DNA of 52,174 nt from Methanobrevibacter sp. Its GTDB lineage: Archaea > Methanobacteriota > Methanobacteria > Methanobacteriales > Methanobacteriaceae. The position numbers and the translations under genes are program-made. Below are positions 1-8,573 of the stretch, piece after piece. The notes under the pieces were generated by a model that was not told the DNA's origin, did no database searches, and saw nothing but the letters and a program-made list of their open reading frames with translations. Location: the NCBI RefSeq assembly GCF_017431965.1, contig NZ_JAFRKB010000021.1, positions 1 through 52,174 of the forward strand. Reading direction: 5' to 3'. Within the stretch, counting starts at the first letter, position 1; every line of letters starts with the position of its first letter.

Positions 1-1177
1 AATTTTGCATTTGGAAGTCTAAAAATGTCAGAATTCCATTTTTAGTTTTGTATAATTTCTTTATTATTTCGGGATTGGTTTGTCTGTAGTAATTTTCGAC
101 TTTATTGGATGTTTTTTCTATATTTTCATCATCTATGTGTTTTACGTATCTGTGAAAGTGTCTAATGATGTGTTTTCCTATGAAATCTTTTAATACAACT
201 GGAATGGCTCTGTAATTCTTTATATATTGTTTAAATTGCTCGATTGCTTCTTGTTTTGAATTTTGTCTGAAGCAATTTTTTAATTCTTGTGCATTTTCGT
301 AAATATAGTCTTTTGCTTTTCCATTAATCTTGTTTCGTCTACAGTATACTTTTAATTTGTGATTGATTGCTTGAAATAGATGAAATGTGCATAATTGATG
401 TTTTACTCCTATCTCATCTGCTACATTACGATACATTGGGAATAAATCTGTTGTTAAGCAAATAAATGGTTTATTTGCCGTTGAATCTAGGATAAATTTT
501 TTCGTGTTTTTAGGTATTCTGCGACGTACGATTCGTTCTGAGACTGGAACATTAAGTATGGCATCATATAAAGTTAATCTATAGTGTCTGACTCCATTAA
601 GTCTTAAAAATTGCTCATCGTATAAATAGTAGCCAGAATATTCGAATTCTTCGTTGTGTATGGTTTCTTCGTGATTTTTGTTGGACCAATTTCGGATTGT
701 TTGGTGAGGTATTCGAATTCCAAGAAATATTTGGAAGTATTTGCTTATTTTACGTAGTGATTGGTATCCAATTTTCATTATTTCAGGGATTTTATCAATT
801 ATTTCTTGTAAATAGTGTTTGTTGTTTTTTATTAGTGGATTGTTGCTTATTCCGAATTTTTTGTTGCATTTTTTGCATTGATATTGCTGTTCTCTGAATT
901 CTGTGATGTTTCCATTGATATTTTGTTTATTTTTTGTTATTGTGCCTTTTTTGATTATTTTGTGGCTTCCACAAACTGGGCAAATTGGATTATCATATTT
1001 AAAGGTGTTGTTTTCATCTAAAAGTAGTTTTTGACTTGAATTTTCAATTTTTGGGTTTTTATTGAGTCTTTCTGAAATGATTTTTTCATGATCAATTTTT
1101 TCCTCAGAAAAATCAAAAAGTTTAAGTTGTATGAAGTCTATATTACTATTGAGGACAAGTTTGTTTTGTTTGGTCAT
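1..1177 (-). CDS. DDE transposase, 3' end cut by the window edge
   Basis: An uninterrupted reading frame of 392 codons runs from an ATG at 1177 off the left edge. The N-terminal third holds a zinc ribbon (C66-x2-C69 ... C101-x2-C104), followed by a helical DNA-binding stretch. The catalytic part has an RNase H-fold DDE layout: D187 in YDEQF, D244 in TTDLFPMY and E361 in NKVENYY, with the KHQLCTFH motif after the second Asp that is typical of MULE/IS6-like transposases. It is therefore part of an insertion sequence. No frameshift was found, so it may be active, but the C-terminus and left inverted repeat are outside the window. The right end of the element should lie between 1196 and about 1330. 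I could not fix it because its mate is not visible. The exact IS family is uncertain. Confidence 0.85.
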   Translation of the reverse strand, partial: MTKQNKLVLNSNIDFIQLKLFDFSEEKIDHEKIISERLNKNPKIENSSQKLLLDENNTFKYDNPICPVCGSHKIIKKGTITKNKQNINGNITEFREQQYQCKKCNKKFGISNNPLIKNNKHYLQEIIDKIPEIMKIGYQSLRKISKYFQIFLGIRIPHQTIRNWSNKNHEETIHNEEFEYSGYYLYDEQFLRLNGVRHYRLTLYDAILNVPVSERIVRRRIPKNTKKFILDSTANKPFICLTTDLFPMYRNVADEIGVKHQLCTFHLFQAINHKLKVYCRRNKINGKAKDYIYENAQELKNCFRQNSKQEAIEQFKQYIKNYRAIPVVLKDFIGKHIIRHFHRYVKHIDDENIEKTSNKVENYYRQTNPEIIKKLYKTKNGILTFLDFQMQN

Positions 1178-1195
1178 AAAATATTATTTGTCCTC
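1151..1195 (-). promoter_or_regulatory. Inverted repeat bracketing the transposase start codon
   Basis: GAGGACAA at 1151-1158 is exactly complementary to TTGTCCTC at 1188-1195. The transposase start codon (1175-1177) sits in the loop between the arms. In the transcript this could fold into a hairpin that hides the start region. It could instead be a transposase or regulator binding site. This is seen in sequence only. Confidence 0.4.
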
Positions 1196-1395
1196 ACTTA
1201 TTTAAGTAATTTACTATTTTTTAACTATTTATTTTGAAATTAACGGAAAATTAGAACGAATTTTCATCGAAGTGAAATTTCAAGTGTAAAAAATTAAATT
1301 TGAAAGAAGCCTATAAAATTTTACAGACTCTTTTTTTTTTAAAATTTTAAATAGTATTTTTTAAAGAGTGTTATTTAGAAATATTGGTGATGTAT

Positions 1396-1983
1396 ATGGG
1401 ACATAAGCATCATGGAAAATCAAGTGCAAAATTTTTAGATTCTAATGAAATCTTAAGCGAATTAAGTTTTAAAGGTAACGAGACTTTTATGGATGCAGGT
1501 TGCGGGGATGGATATATTTCCATTAAGGCAATTGAAGAATTTCTTCCTGAGGGTGTTGTTTATGCAGTGGATATTCATGATGAGTCTATGGAAGGCTTAA
1601 AGGAATATAAAAATGAGAATAACGTTGAAAACTTAATTAATGTTGTAGCGGATATTACTGAAGGCATTCCTGAGGTCGAAGATTCGTCTGTTGACGTTAT
1701 ATTGATGGTTAATGTGTTCCATGGATTCAAATCATCTCAAAATGAGGATGTTGTTGTTGAAGAACTTAAAAGATTAATCAGGGATGACGGTAAAATTGCA
1801 ATCGTTGATTTTAACCCAATTGAGATTCCGCATGGACCTCCTGTGGATATTAAAATTTCTCCAGAGAGATTGGAAGAATTATTTGCTAAACATAATCTTA
1901 AAAGGATTTATTTAAATGAGGAATTGGGTGCGGATTATCCTAACGGCAAATCTCACTATATGATAATGTTTATAAATGAGTAA
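1396..1983 (+). CDS. Class I SAM-dependent methyltransferase
   Basis: A protein of about 195 residues with a Rossmann methyltransferase fold. Motif I is MDAGCGDGYISI, the acidic end of beta-2 is YAVDIHD, and motif IV lies around VDVILMVNVFHGF. This resembles Methyltransf_11/25-type small-molecule methyltransferases; the substrate cannot be told. The N-terminal HKHHGKSSAKFLD resembles the start of UbiE-like archaeal methyltransferases. The start was chosen because GGTGAT (1386-1391) lies at SD distance from the ATG at 1396; a second ATG at 1390 and a TTG at 1384 are alternatives. It ends 5 bp before the broken cytidylyltransferase, so the two were probably one transcription unit. Confidence 0.8.
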   Translation: MGHKHHGKSSAKFLDSNEILSELSFKGNETFMDAGCGDGYISIKAIEEFLPEGVVYAVDIHDESMEGLKEYKNENNVENLINVVADITEGIPEVEDSSVDVILMVNVFHGFKSSQNEDVVVEELKRLIRDDGKIAIVDFNPIEIPHGPPVDIKISPERLEELFAKHNLKRIYLNEELGADYPNGKSHYMIMFINE

Positions 1984-1988
1984 TTCAG

Positions 1989-2696
1989 ATGATTTTTGCA
2001 GCTATTTTGGCAGGTGGAATCGGATCAAGTAGGGGGCACAGATAATCCTAAACAATTTTTGAATTTGGGCAACAAACCTGTTATAGTCCATACAATTGAA
2101 AAATTTGCAATTAACAAGAATATCGATGAAATCTTGTTTTGACACCAAAAATTTTATCAACCATACTATTTATCTAATCGATGAACATATTCCGAATTCA
2201 GACAATGTTGTTGTAATAAAAGGAGCTCAAACCAGAAACGATACTATAATGAACAGCATTTCATACATCGATGAAAATTTTGGAATCGATAATGATTATA
2301 TAATACTTACACACGATTCTGTGCGCCCATTTGTAACTCATAGAATTATTGAAGATAAAATCAATGCTGCAATAAAATATGGGGCATGTGATACCGTTGT
2401 TCCGGCTACGGACACCATTGTTGAAAGTATTAATGGTGAGACTATAGGAAGTATCCCTGTGGGGGATTATTATTGCTAAGACCAAACGCCACAGAGCTTC
2501 AATATAAAGGAAACTTTTTAACTTAATCAATAGTTTAACAGAAGAAGAAAGTAATATGCTTACAGATGCATGCAAAATCTTCACACTTAAGGATGAAGAT
2601 GTACATTTAGTCGATGGTGAAGTGACAAATATTAAAATTACATGCCATTATGATTTAAAATTAGCAAATGCAATACTTGGGGATATTCGTGATTAA
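1989..2696 (+). pseudogene. Broken IspD/TarI-family cytidylyltransferase
   Basis: Pieces of one protein can be read across all three frames. They are the N-terminal nucleotide-binding loop (FAAILAGGIGS), then NPKQFLNLGNKPVIVHTIEKF one frame over, then HDSVRPFV and ACDTVVPATDTI in the next frame, then QTPQSFNIK after an in-frame TAA (2477-2479), and finally a C-terminus ending LANAILGDIRD in a different frame. PKQFL, HDSVRPF and QTPQSF are signatures of the IspD/TarI CTP:alditol-phosphate cytidylyltransferases. At least three frameshifts and one nonsense codon make it non-functional. Methanogens make isoprenoids by the mevalonate route, so the ancestor more likely made a CDP-alditol such as CDP-ribitol for a surface polymer (inference). 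Confidence 0.85.
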
Positions 2697-2846
2697 TATT
2701 GTTTACAGATTAAAGCTCCAAAGTTTTTTGAAGAGTCAATTGATGAAATCGAGTTTTGTGAAATAAATTCTTTGGATGACTTAAAAGAGGCTTTGACAGG
2801 GACCCCATCTCTAAATTTGGAAAACCATTTAAAATGGAATAAATAG
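2697..2846 (+). pseudogene. C-terminal scrap of a second gene, possibly TarJ-like dehydrogenase
   Basis: Directly after the broken cytidylyltransferase an open stretch of about 49 codons without its own start reads IKAPKFFEESIDEIEFC and ends HLKWNK before TAG (2844-2846). The ending resembles the last strand of zinc-type medium-chain dehydrogenases. In bacteria TarI is followed by the TarJ ribulose-5-phosphate reductase, so this may be the tail of such a partner left by a large internal deletion. The family call is weak. That it is a gene remnant is likely from its amino-acid composition and its position. Confidence 0.4.
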
Positions 2847-2847
2847 T

Positions 2848-3372
2848 TTAGGATATTCTGTTCATTATCCTAAAATATTCTTTTCTATAGTAATTTCTCT
2901 CTTTTGGGTTGCACATCATTGGAAGAAGAGACAGTGCAAATATATCATCCCCATTAAGCAAATCCCCATTTTTTATTTTATCTTTAATTACATTGAGAAC
3001 CAGTTTACAGGGGTCTTCCTGGATGCAAGCTAGTTTGATGGTAAAATCTGCTTCTGATTTGATTTCACACTCTTTTACACATACATTCACATCATTTGTG
3101 CAGATTATATAAATCGAAACGTGCCTTTGATTTTTTTTGTATAATGCTTCTGCCAGCTCAACATACTTTACAAGTTCATCTTCATTGAAATCATCCATCT
3201 GAAATTCCAGATCAATAAAATCCCCATCTTCAGTTGTAAAAATATCTCCTCCTGGGTAAATATCTTCATCAACTTCTCTAATATTTTCTGGTGTAGCACA
3301 TTTTATTGCTCTTGTGTCATTAAATGTCTCTCGTATAACTTTTGTTCTTATATTGAAATCTTTTTCATTCAT
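2848..3372 (-). CDS. Rpn-like PD-(D/E)XK nuclease-fold protein
   Basis: A 174-residue soluble protein. The stretch YPGGDIFTTEDGDFIDLEFQ looks like the D-x(n)-E-x-Q core of PD-(D/E)XK enzymes of the Rpn/YhgA (transposase-associated nuclease) type, followed by a helix beginning around LVKYVELAEALY and a strand SIYIICTND. It is shorter than typical Rpn proteins (about 290 residues), which fits the compact version common in Methanobrevibacter. Its neighbours are decayed genes and a transposase, so it lies in an unstable accessory patch. A nuclease or recombination-promoting role is inference; the exact family is moderately sure. Confidence 0.55.
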   Translation of the reverse strand: MNEKDFNIRTKVIRETFNDTRAIKCATPENIREVDEDIYPGGDIFTTEDGDFIDLEFQMDDFNEDELVKYVELAEALYKKNQRHVSIYIICTNDVNVCVKECEIKSEADFTIKLACIQEDPCKLVLNVIKDKIKNGDLLNGDDIFALSLLPMMCNPKERNYYRKEYFRIMNRIS

Positions 3373-3500
3373 ATTTTTAGCCTGTATTATTTTTGTAATA
3401 CTTATATATGAATTAAAGAGTTATAAATTAGTATGTTATTTTTTAAAGCAATTTCATTAGGTTAAATTAATATTGTGGTGTTTAAATAATTTTTAATTAT

Positions 3501-3530
3501 AAAAAAAAGTTTAAGAGTGTTTAACTCTTA
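3501..3530 (-). terminator. Hairpin plus U-run terminator of the MATE gene
   Basis: On the minus strand the 7-bp stem TAAGAGT/ACTCTTA (3512-3518 with 3524-3530, five-base loop) includes the MATE stop codon and is followed by eight Ts (3508-3501). Confidence 0.7.
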
Positions 3531-4892
3531 ATTTCCAAATCTGGTCCTTATCCTTTTAATTTCGTATCTGGCAAATACATAGTTAATAACACTTGCTATG
3601 GCTCTTCCGATACATAAACCGAGCCAGATGCCCACTAAATTTAAGTTTAATACAAATACAAACACTAACATCAATGGAACTACAAAGATGATTTCCCTTA
3701 ATATTGTAAACATCAGACTGTATGTTCCTTTTCCGATGCCCTGATAGAAAAAGCTTGACGGAAGTCCGATACCTGTTAAAATTAAAGCAGGACATGCAAT
3801 TCGAAGATACTCGGCAATTCCAGGAACCAAATTGGCAGTTTCGGGAGTATATGCGAAAATTGTAGCCAGAGGAGTAGCAAATATTACTAATATTAAAGTC
3901 AGAACGGTTCCTAATGCCAAACCGGATTTTGCTCCGTATTTGTGTGTTCTTGAGAGGTAATCTCCATTTTTAGCACCAAATGCACTTCCGGATACTGCAA
4001 TAACAGCAGAACCGATAGCTGTAAGGGGCATTATGGCAAATAGGTATAATCTCTGACCGGTTGTGAAGGTTGCAATTCCATAGTCTCCTCCAACCTGCGA
4101 AATCAAAATAAGATATATTGACATTGCAATTGCCATGATTAACATATCCAGTGCGGATGGAATACCCACTTTAAGGATGTCTTTTGTCAGCTTTGAGTTG
4201 AACTTGAAGTTTTTAAGGCTGACATTAACGTAGGTGTCCTTTTTAATTAAAATCCAGTATAGCATTATTATGGCGGCGATAGCTGAGCTTACAATTGTTG
4301 CAAGGGATGCTCCTGCTGAACCGAAACCCATGACATAAATGAATATCGGATCAAGTGACGCATTTAAAATCACGGTTGCAACAACGACATACATTGCCCT
4401 TTTCATATCTCCTTCACCACGAAGAATGCCGCTGCAACCATTTGAATACATAAATGCAATCAAACCTAAAAACAGTGGTGTTGCATAAGCCACAGCTTCT
4501 TTTAGAGTTTGCCCTGTTGCTCCATAGCTTCTAAGCAGTGGCTCTTGTATTATGATGAATATTATTGTAAGAATGATTGAAGCAATCAAAAAGATAAACA
4601 GTGATTGTGTTGCAGATTTATTTGCCATTTCATGATTTTTTGCCCCTATAAATCTTGAAATGCTGCTTGTTGCACCGTTTCCAAGCCCTACACTCGCTCC
4701 ATTCAATACCATAAATATTGGTGTTACAAATCCAATTCCTGCAATAGCTGTCGGTCCTAGCCCAGCTACCCATATTCCATCAACGATGTTATACATTGCA
4801 GTCAGAATCATCGAAATCATGATTGGGATAGCTAATTTTTTAACAGCATTTTCAGGTTCTCCCCTCATTAACTCCACATTTTTATTAGCCAT
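3528..4892 (-). CDS. MATE family efflux transporter
   Basis: A 454-residue integral membrane protein with about 12 hydrophobic segments in two homologous halves, as in NorM/DinF-type exporters. The N-terminus reads MRGEPENAVKKLAIPIMISM, where the ...P..AI...L..P motif is typical of the archaeal/Clostridium MATE subgroup. Later landmarks are GLGNGATSSISRFIGAK and GFGSAGASLATIVSS. It should export cationic or drug-like small molecules using Na+ or H+; the substrate is unknown. The ATG at 4892 faces the start of the next gene, so a divergent promoter must lie in the short AT-rich gap. Confidence 0.92.
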   Translation of the reverse strand: MANKNVELMRGEPENAVKKLAIPIMISMILTAMYNIVDGIWVAGLGPTAIAGIGFVTPIFMVLNGASVGLGNGATSSISRFIGAKNHEMANKSATQSLFIFLIASIILTIIFIIIQEPLLRSYGATGQTLKEAVAYATPLFLGLIAFMYSNGCSGILRGEGDMKRAMYVVVATVILNASLDPIFIYVMGFGSAGASLATIVSSAIAAIIMLYWILIKKDTYVNVSLKNFKFNSKLTKDILKVGIPSALDMLIMAIAMSIYLILISQVGGDYGIATFTTGQRLYLFAIMPLTAIGSAVIAVSGSAFGAKNGDYLSRTHKYGAKSGLALGTVLTLILVIFATPLATIFAYTPETANLVPGIAEYLRIACPALILTGIGLPSSFFYQGIGKGTYSLMFTILREIIFVVPLMLVFVFVLNLNLVGIWLGLCIGRAIASVINYVFARYEIKRIRTRFGN

Positions 4893-4935
4893 AATATTAA
4901 TATTGGTTAATCTGATATTTATTAATGGTGATTAT

Positions 4936-5262
4936 GTGGATTATGGGTCAATTATTAAAGAGAAATTCCCAAATTATGATGTTGAAGTGATTACTCCAGA
5001 TGTTTTTGAACTTGAAATGCTGTTGGAATATATCACCGATGATATAATTGTGTATAAGCCTTTTTCAGTCATGGTGTACAGGCACATGATTAGATTCATG
5101 ATGAATGTGGGCAAAAGAGGTAAAATCTACTATCTGGATGGCTTTTCAGATGAGGATTTAAAGATAATTCATGCCGGTTTGTTGAAATTCACATGGAAAA
5201 GGGATGTTAAAATAAACCTGTTTAAGAATGCAAATCCCGATAAGGATGTTTTGGGCCTATAA
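4936..5262 (+). CDS. Conserved-looking hypothetical protein (GTG start)
   Basis: A protein of about 108 residues, soluble and mixed alpha/beta, of no family I recognise. The frame is open far upstream into the antisense of the MATE gene, but that part has no coding character. The start chosen is GTG 4936, three bases after GGTGAT (4927-4932), giving MDYGSIIKEKFPNYDVEVIT. Visible features are a Met/Arg-rich helix (VYRHMIRFMMNVGKRGK) and a basic C-terminal third. The stop overlaps the 3' end of the convergent zinc-ribbon gene. Confidence 0.55.
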   Translation: MDYGSIIKEKFPNYDVEVITPDVFELEMLLEYITDDIIVYKPFSVMVYRHMIRFMMNVGKRGKIYYLDGFSDEDLKIIHAGLLKFTWKRDVKINLFKNANPDKDVLGL

Positions 5263-5424
5263 TTGGAAGAACTCATCACAATACTCACAATAGTAATTAT
5301 AATCACTTTCACAACAGTTGCCTATGATTATTTCTCTATTCAATGATTCAATAGCCAGTTCGTCAGTTGGTTCGCCGTGAAATACTTTTTTCAATAACCT
5401 TTTGCATTTTGGACAGGTTTGCAT
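5257..5424 (-). CDS. 55-residue zinc-ribbon protein
   Basis: A small protein starting MQTCPKCKRLL with paired knuckles: C4-x2-C7 near the N-terminus and C46-x2-C49 (YCEYCDEFF) near the C-terminus. An extra CC lies at 37-38. That is a compact treble-clef or zinc-ribbon layout. The ATG at 5424 is the only sensible start. The last bases overlap the convergent hypothetical gene (stop codons 5257-5259 on this strand and 5260-5262 on the other). Function is unknown; small zinc ribbons of this type often bind RNA or protein partners. Confidence 0.65.
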   Translation of the reverse strand: MQTCPKCKRLLKKVFHGEPTDELAIESLNREIIIGNCCESDYNYYCEYCDEFFQL

Positions 5425-5475
5425 ATTATCTAATTTTATTAACTATGAATTTTAAATATTAGTGTAGGTGTAAAT

Positions 5476-5733
5476 ATGCTAATCAATGTTGGTGCCGAAT
5501 TTGGCAATAATTTAGAGACTAGTGAAATTGCAGTGGAATTAATTGATATTTTAAATAAAATCGATGGTGATGATTTCATTCTGGATTTTAAGGAAGTATT
5601 TTATATAACCATGAATTTTGCTCAAGCTTACTATAATGCTAAAAATGAATCTCCAAAAAAGATATCAGAAATCAATATTGGTGATGAAATCCGTGTTGTG
5701 ATGGGTGCTGCTGATGAGGCATGCAATCCATAA
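5476..5733 (+). CDS. STAS-like (DUF4325-type) small protein, possibly 3'-truncated
   Basis: An 85-residue protein with AGGTG (5466-5470) just before the ATG. The core ILDFKEVFYITMNFAQAYY matches the strand-then-helix centre of STAS-like DUF4325 domains (VxLDFxGVxxISxSFA...). These proteins are often found near histidine kinases or conflict systems, which are not seen here. The C-terminus (VVMGAADEACNP) ends abruptly and overlaps the start of an adhesin remnant in another frame, so the last helix may have been replaced by a rearrangement. Function is uncertain. Confidence 0.55.
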   Translation: MLINVGAEFGNNLETSEIAVELIDILNKIDGDDFILDFKEVFYITMNFAQAYYNAKNESPKKISEINIGDEIRVVMGAADEACNP

Positions 5734-6446
5734 TAATATTTCTTATACAATTGCGTGAAAAAGGTCATGGTGGAGCAATTTTTGTTGATAAATTCAGCTC
5801 AAATATCAAGCATCAGACATTCAGGGATAATGAAGCATCTTCAAAATCAAGCGATGGAGGTGCAATATATATCAATTCTGCATGTACTGTTTCATTTGAA
5901 CAATGTGCCTTTATAAGTAATCACTGCGGTGATGAGGGTGGAGCAATCTATCTGGATTCTAAAGACTCCAAATTGACTTTGCTCAACAATATCTTCATAG
6001 GAAATGATGCGGATAGTGAAGGCCAAACTGTATATAACTGCGGTCGTTATCCAAAAGTCAACAATAACTTTTGGGGTGGAATCAATCCGACCTCAAACAA
6101 TGATTAGTTAATTGAGTGGATGCCGTTGTTTATACCAAACTATCATGAAGTTGACTCCAATCCTTTAAAATTAAAATTGGATGTTTATGTTGATTATAAT
6201 GGGAGCAAACCTATTATAGTGGAGGATGTGGCTTTCTATCTTAATAACGGAAATCTTTTTGATGGTGAGCTTTATGATATGGACTTCCTTTCATTTGTCA
6301 TTATGCCTAATTTGAATGTTTTAATTCAGGAAAAAACTTTAAATGAATTATATGCCGAATTTATGCCTCTAACTGATGGCAAATTAATTGTAATGGCTAA
6401 ATTCTATGATTTCTATACATTTAAGGAAATTGAAATTAACACATAG
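5721..6446 (+). pseudogene. Adhesin-like protein remnant with in-frame TAG
   Basis: Two open stretches lie in one and the same frame, separated only by TAG at 6105-6107. The first carries beta-helix coils with the GGAIF/GGAIY signature (HGGAIFVDK, DGGAIYINS, EGGAIYLDS) and ends NNNFWGG. The second (LIEWMPLFIPNYHEVD...) is the beta-sandwich stretch that normally follows NWWG in methanobacterial adhesin-like proteins. There is no signal peptide or N-terminus. The piece is a 5'-truncated, nonsense-mutated relative of the large adhesin at 21107-23179. It joins the end of the STAS-like gene without a gap. Confidence 0.8.
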
Positions 6447-6470
6447 GCCAAGGTAGCCAGCTTCACATTT

Positions 6471-6507
6471 GATAGAACGCATAAAATGCTTCTATCCATT
6501 TATTTTT
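6471..6507 (+). terminator. Long hairpin downstream of the adhesin remnant
   Basis: GATAGAA (6471-6477) pairs with TTCTATC (6490-6496). After one bulged C, GCAT (6479-6482) pairs with ATGC (6486-6489) around an AAA loop. A T-rich stretch follows. It probably terminates the adhesin remnant transcript. Confidence 0.6.
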
Positions 6508-6580
6508 GTTGTCATAACCAACATTTTTAAAAATAATTTAAAATAAATAATTCTATATAGGCTGTTTGTTGGTAATTGAA

Positions 6581-7696
6581 ATGGAAGTAAAGGTAAAACC
6601 TGTTGAACTAATAGAATTATTTTACGATTTGATTTTTGTATATGCGATATCCAAATTGACAGCTCTGATTTCGGAGCCAATTGGTGGAATTGTTCCTCCG
6701 TATAATTTTTTCGCATATTTAATCACTTCCTTTGTAATATTGCAGGCTTGGCTTTACTTTACAAACTATGTCAATAGGTATGGTGAGTGGAAGTGGTATG
6801 ACTATATGCTTGCCTGCGTAAACATGATTGCTGTAATTTACATGGCAAATACGATTTCTCATGATTGGGCATCAATGGCTTTCCCGTTTGATCTTGCGAT
6901 GCTGATTTTGCTTTTGACGGTTGTTGTGCTATATTCAATTCAGGCTTACAGGGAAAAATCAATGGCAGGTGCGGCAGGTAATTCCATTACAATTCTAGCA
7001 GTCGTTTGTACAATTTATGTAATAGCTTTATTGTCAATATTTTTCAATATGTCCCAATATGTAATTTGGATTAATGTGGTGGCTGTTTTGACAGGTGCAT
7101 TTCTACCATTTTTCATCAGAGGCAAGTTTGATGAAAGCATTATCAGTTTTCCGCATCTTGTTGAACGCTTTGAACTGTTGACAATCATCACTTTCGGTGA
7201 AGCTATTGTTGGACTGACACATTTCTTTGATACATCCAACTTTAATTTTGTTCCGATTTTGGTATTTCTCATTGTTCTGACAATGTTTGGGTCATATGTA
7301 ATTCAAATACACAGGTTGATGCAGCATCACAGGGTCGATAGATCTTTAAGATTAATGTTTAGCCATTATTTCATTGTAATAAGCATTAATTTGGTAACCG
7401 TTGCTTTAGAGTTGATTCACAGTGGAGAGGTGAATCCTGCATTTTCAAGCGGATTGATGATTGCATCATTGATTGTTTTCTATCTGTCAATCATGGCAAA
7501 TAAGCAATATTATAGGCAAAATATTAAATTAACTAAAAAAGATATTATACTAATGTCAATGGCTACAATTATAGGAATAGCTATAATGTTGATGTTCATT
7601 TCAAATTTATATGCTTTCCTGATTGGAAGCTTATGTATAACATTTGGTAACTTTGAAGTATTGTTAACCAAGTATAAAGGGTGTTTAAGTGAGTGA
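6581..7696 (+). CDS. LtrA family (low temperature requirement A) membrane protein
   Basis: About 371 residues, almost entirely hydrophobic helices (10 or more). Family signatures are VELIELFYDLIFVYAIS at the N-terminus and HLVERFELLTIITFGEAIVG in the middle, both hallmarks of LtrA (PF06772). The molecular role is not established; the name comes from a Listeria cold-growth mutant. The start was taken at ATG 6581, with a weak GGTAATTGA upstream; an in-frame TTG at 6566 is the alternative. Its stop overlaps the next gene by 8 bp, so it is translated with the SAP-domain gene. Confidence 0.85.
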   Translation: MEVKVKPVELIELFYDLIFVYAISKLTALISEPIGGIVPPYNFFAYLITSFVILQAWLYFTNYVNRYGEWKWYDYMLACVNMIAVIYMANTISHDWASMAFPFDLAMLILLLTVVVLYSIQAYREKSMAGAAGNSITILAVVCTIYVIALLSIFFNMSQYVIWINVVAVLTGAFLPFFIRGKFDESIISFPHLVERFELLTIITFGEAIVGLTHFFDTSNFNFVPILVFLIVLTMFGSYVIQIHRLMQHHRVDRSLRLMFSHYFIVISINLVTVALELIHSGEVNPAFSSGLMIASLIVFYLSIMANKQYYRQNIKLTKKDIILMSMATIIGIAIMLMFISNLYAFLIGSLCITFGNFEVLLTKYKGCLSE

Positions 7697-8570
7697 ACAA
7701 AAATTAGAAGTGTTTAATGTTTTAAATTTTTTAAACAGTGGTTATGAACTTGAAGATATTCTAAACGAGGGTAATTTCGGAACTTTTGAATCCGGACAGG
7801 ATTGTATAGATTATTTAGTCGCTGAAGGTTACCTTGAAGGTGAAGGGGGAGCCTTGACCGCAGAGGAAATATCCAAAAAGTATAAAGTCGCTGATTTAAA
7901 AGAGCTCTTAAAAGAAAACGGCCTGAAGGTTTCCGGTAAAAAACAGGAACTTGTTGAAAGGATAATGCCGGTTTTAAATGAGGGTTCACTTTCTGGAGAT
8001 TATGAATTAACTGACAAAGCAAAGGAATTTTTGGCTGAAAATGAATGGATAGACCTGTACATGTTTGCACTTGTTGCATTCAGGTTTGAAGATTATGAAA
8101 ATTATGTAAAAGAGGCCGGTAACGGTTCAATTCAAACAGCACATAAGTTCTGTGATGAAATATTGTCCTATGCACTGATGAACAATCAGTTTTTGATATT
8201 CATCGACGCGTTATCCGCAAAAGCTCATGTTTATGCATATGATGGTGATTATGAATCATTCTTGGATTATGATTTGCAGCGTTATATTTTAGGTTTAAAT
8301 CCGATAATGTTGGATTCCCAAAGCTATGCCAAATATGACATTGTTAATTATGCAAATATAATCAACTTGAAAAATGTTACAGAAAAATTGGACTTTGGAA
8401 GCTTAAAGAAAAGATTTGACAGGATTTGGGCCAAATCACATATTAAAAATATTACTGTACCTAAAAAGACCTGCTATAAGATTTTACAAAAGGCAATGGC
8501 CGGTGCAGATATTGAAGAAATTAACTTTGATTTAAGGGAAAAGTACTTTGATAAAAAATTTGGAATTTAG
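7689..8570 (+). CDS. SAP-domain protein (GTG start)
   Basis: A 293-residue soluble protein. A SAP domain (two helices that bind nucleic acid) lies at about residues 58-97: LTAEEISKKYKVADLKELLK, then GLKVSGKKQELVERI. N-terminal to it is a short helical region resembling a winged-helix stub (LNSGYELEDILNEGNFGT). C-terminal to it is a long helical domain of no family I know. GGGTG at 7679-7683 is the RBS for GTG 7689, inside the end of the LtrA gene. The 8-bp overlap implies translational coupling with a membrane protein, an unexplained pairing. DUF998 follows after 3 bp. Confidence 0.75.
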   Translation: MSEQKLEVFNVLNFLNSGYELEDILNEGNFGTFESGQDCIDYLVAEGYLEGEGGALTAEEISKKYKVADLKELLKENGLKVSGKKQELVERIMPVLNEGSLSGDYELTDKAKEFLAENEWIDLYMFALVAFRFEDYENYVKEAGNGSIQTAHKFCDEILSYALMNNQFLIFIDALSAKAHVYAYDGDYESFLDYDLQRYILGLNPIMLDSQSYAKYDIVNYANIINLKNVTEKLDFGSLKKRFDRIWAKSHIKNITVPKKTCYKILQKAMAGADIEEINFDLREKYFDKKFGI

Positions 8571-8573
8571 ATT

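Noticed and set aside
697..897. Plus-strand Cys/Phe-rich open frame
   Set aside because: It is the antisense of the transposase and has no coding character.
4660..4935. Upstream extension of the 4936-5262 gene into the MATE gene
   Set aside because: It is antisense to the MATE gene, Pro/Ile-rich and without a ribosome binding site; the GTG after GGTGAT is a better start.
6105..6107. TAG within the adhesin remnant as a possible pyrrolysine codon
   Set aside because: The fragment has no start or signal peptide and no Pyl machinery is visible; pyrrolysine is not known in Methanobrevibacter. A plain nonsense mutation is simpler.
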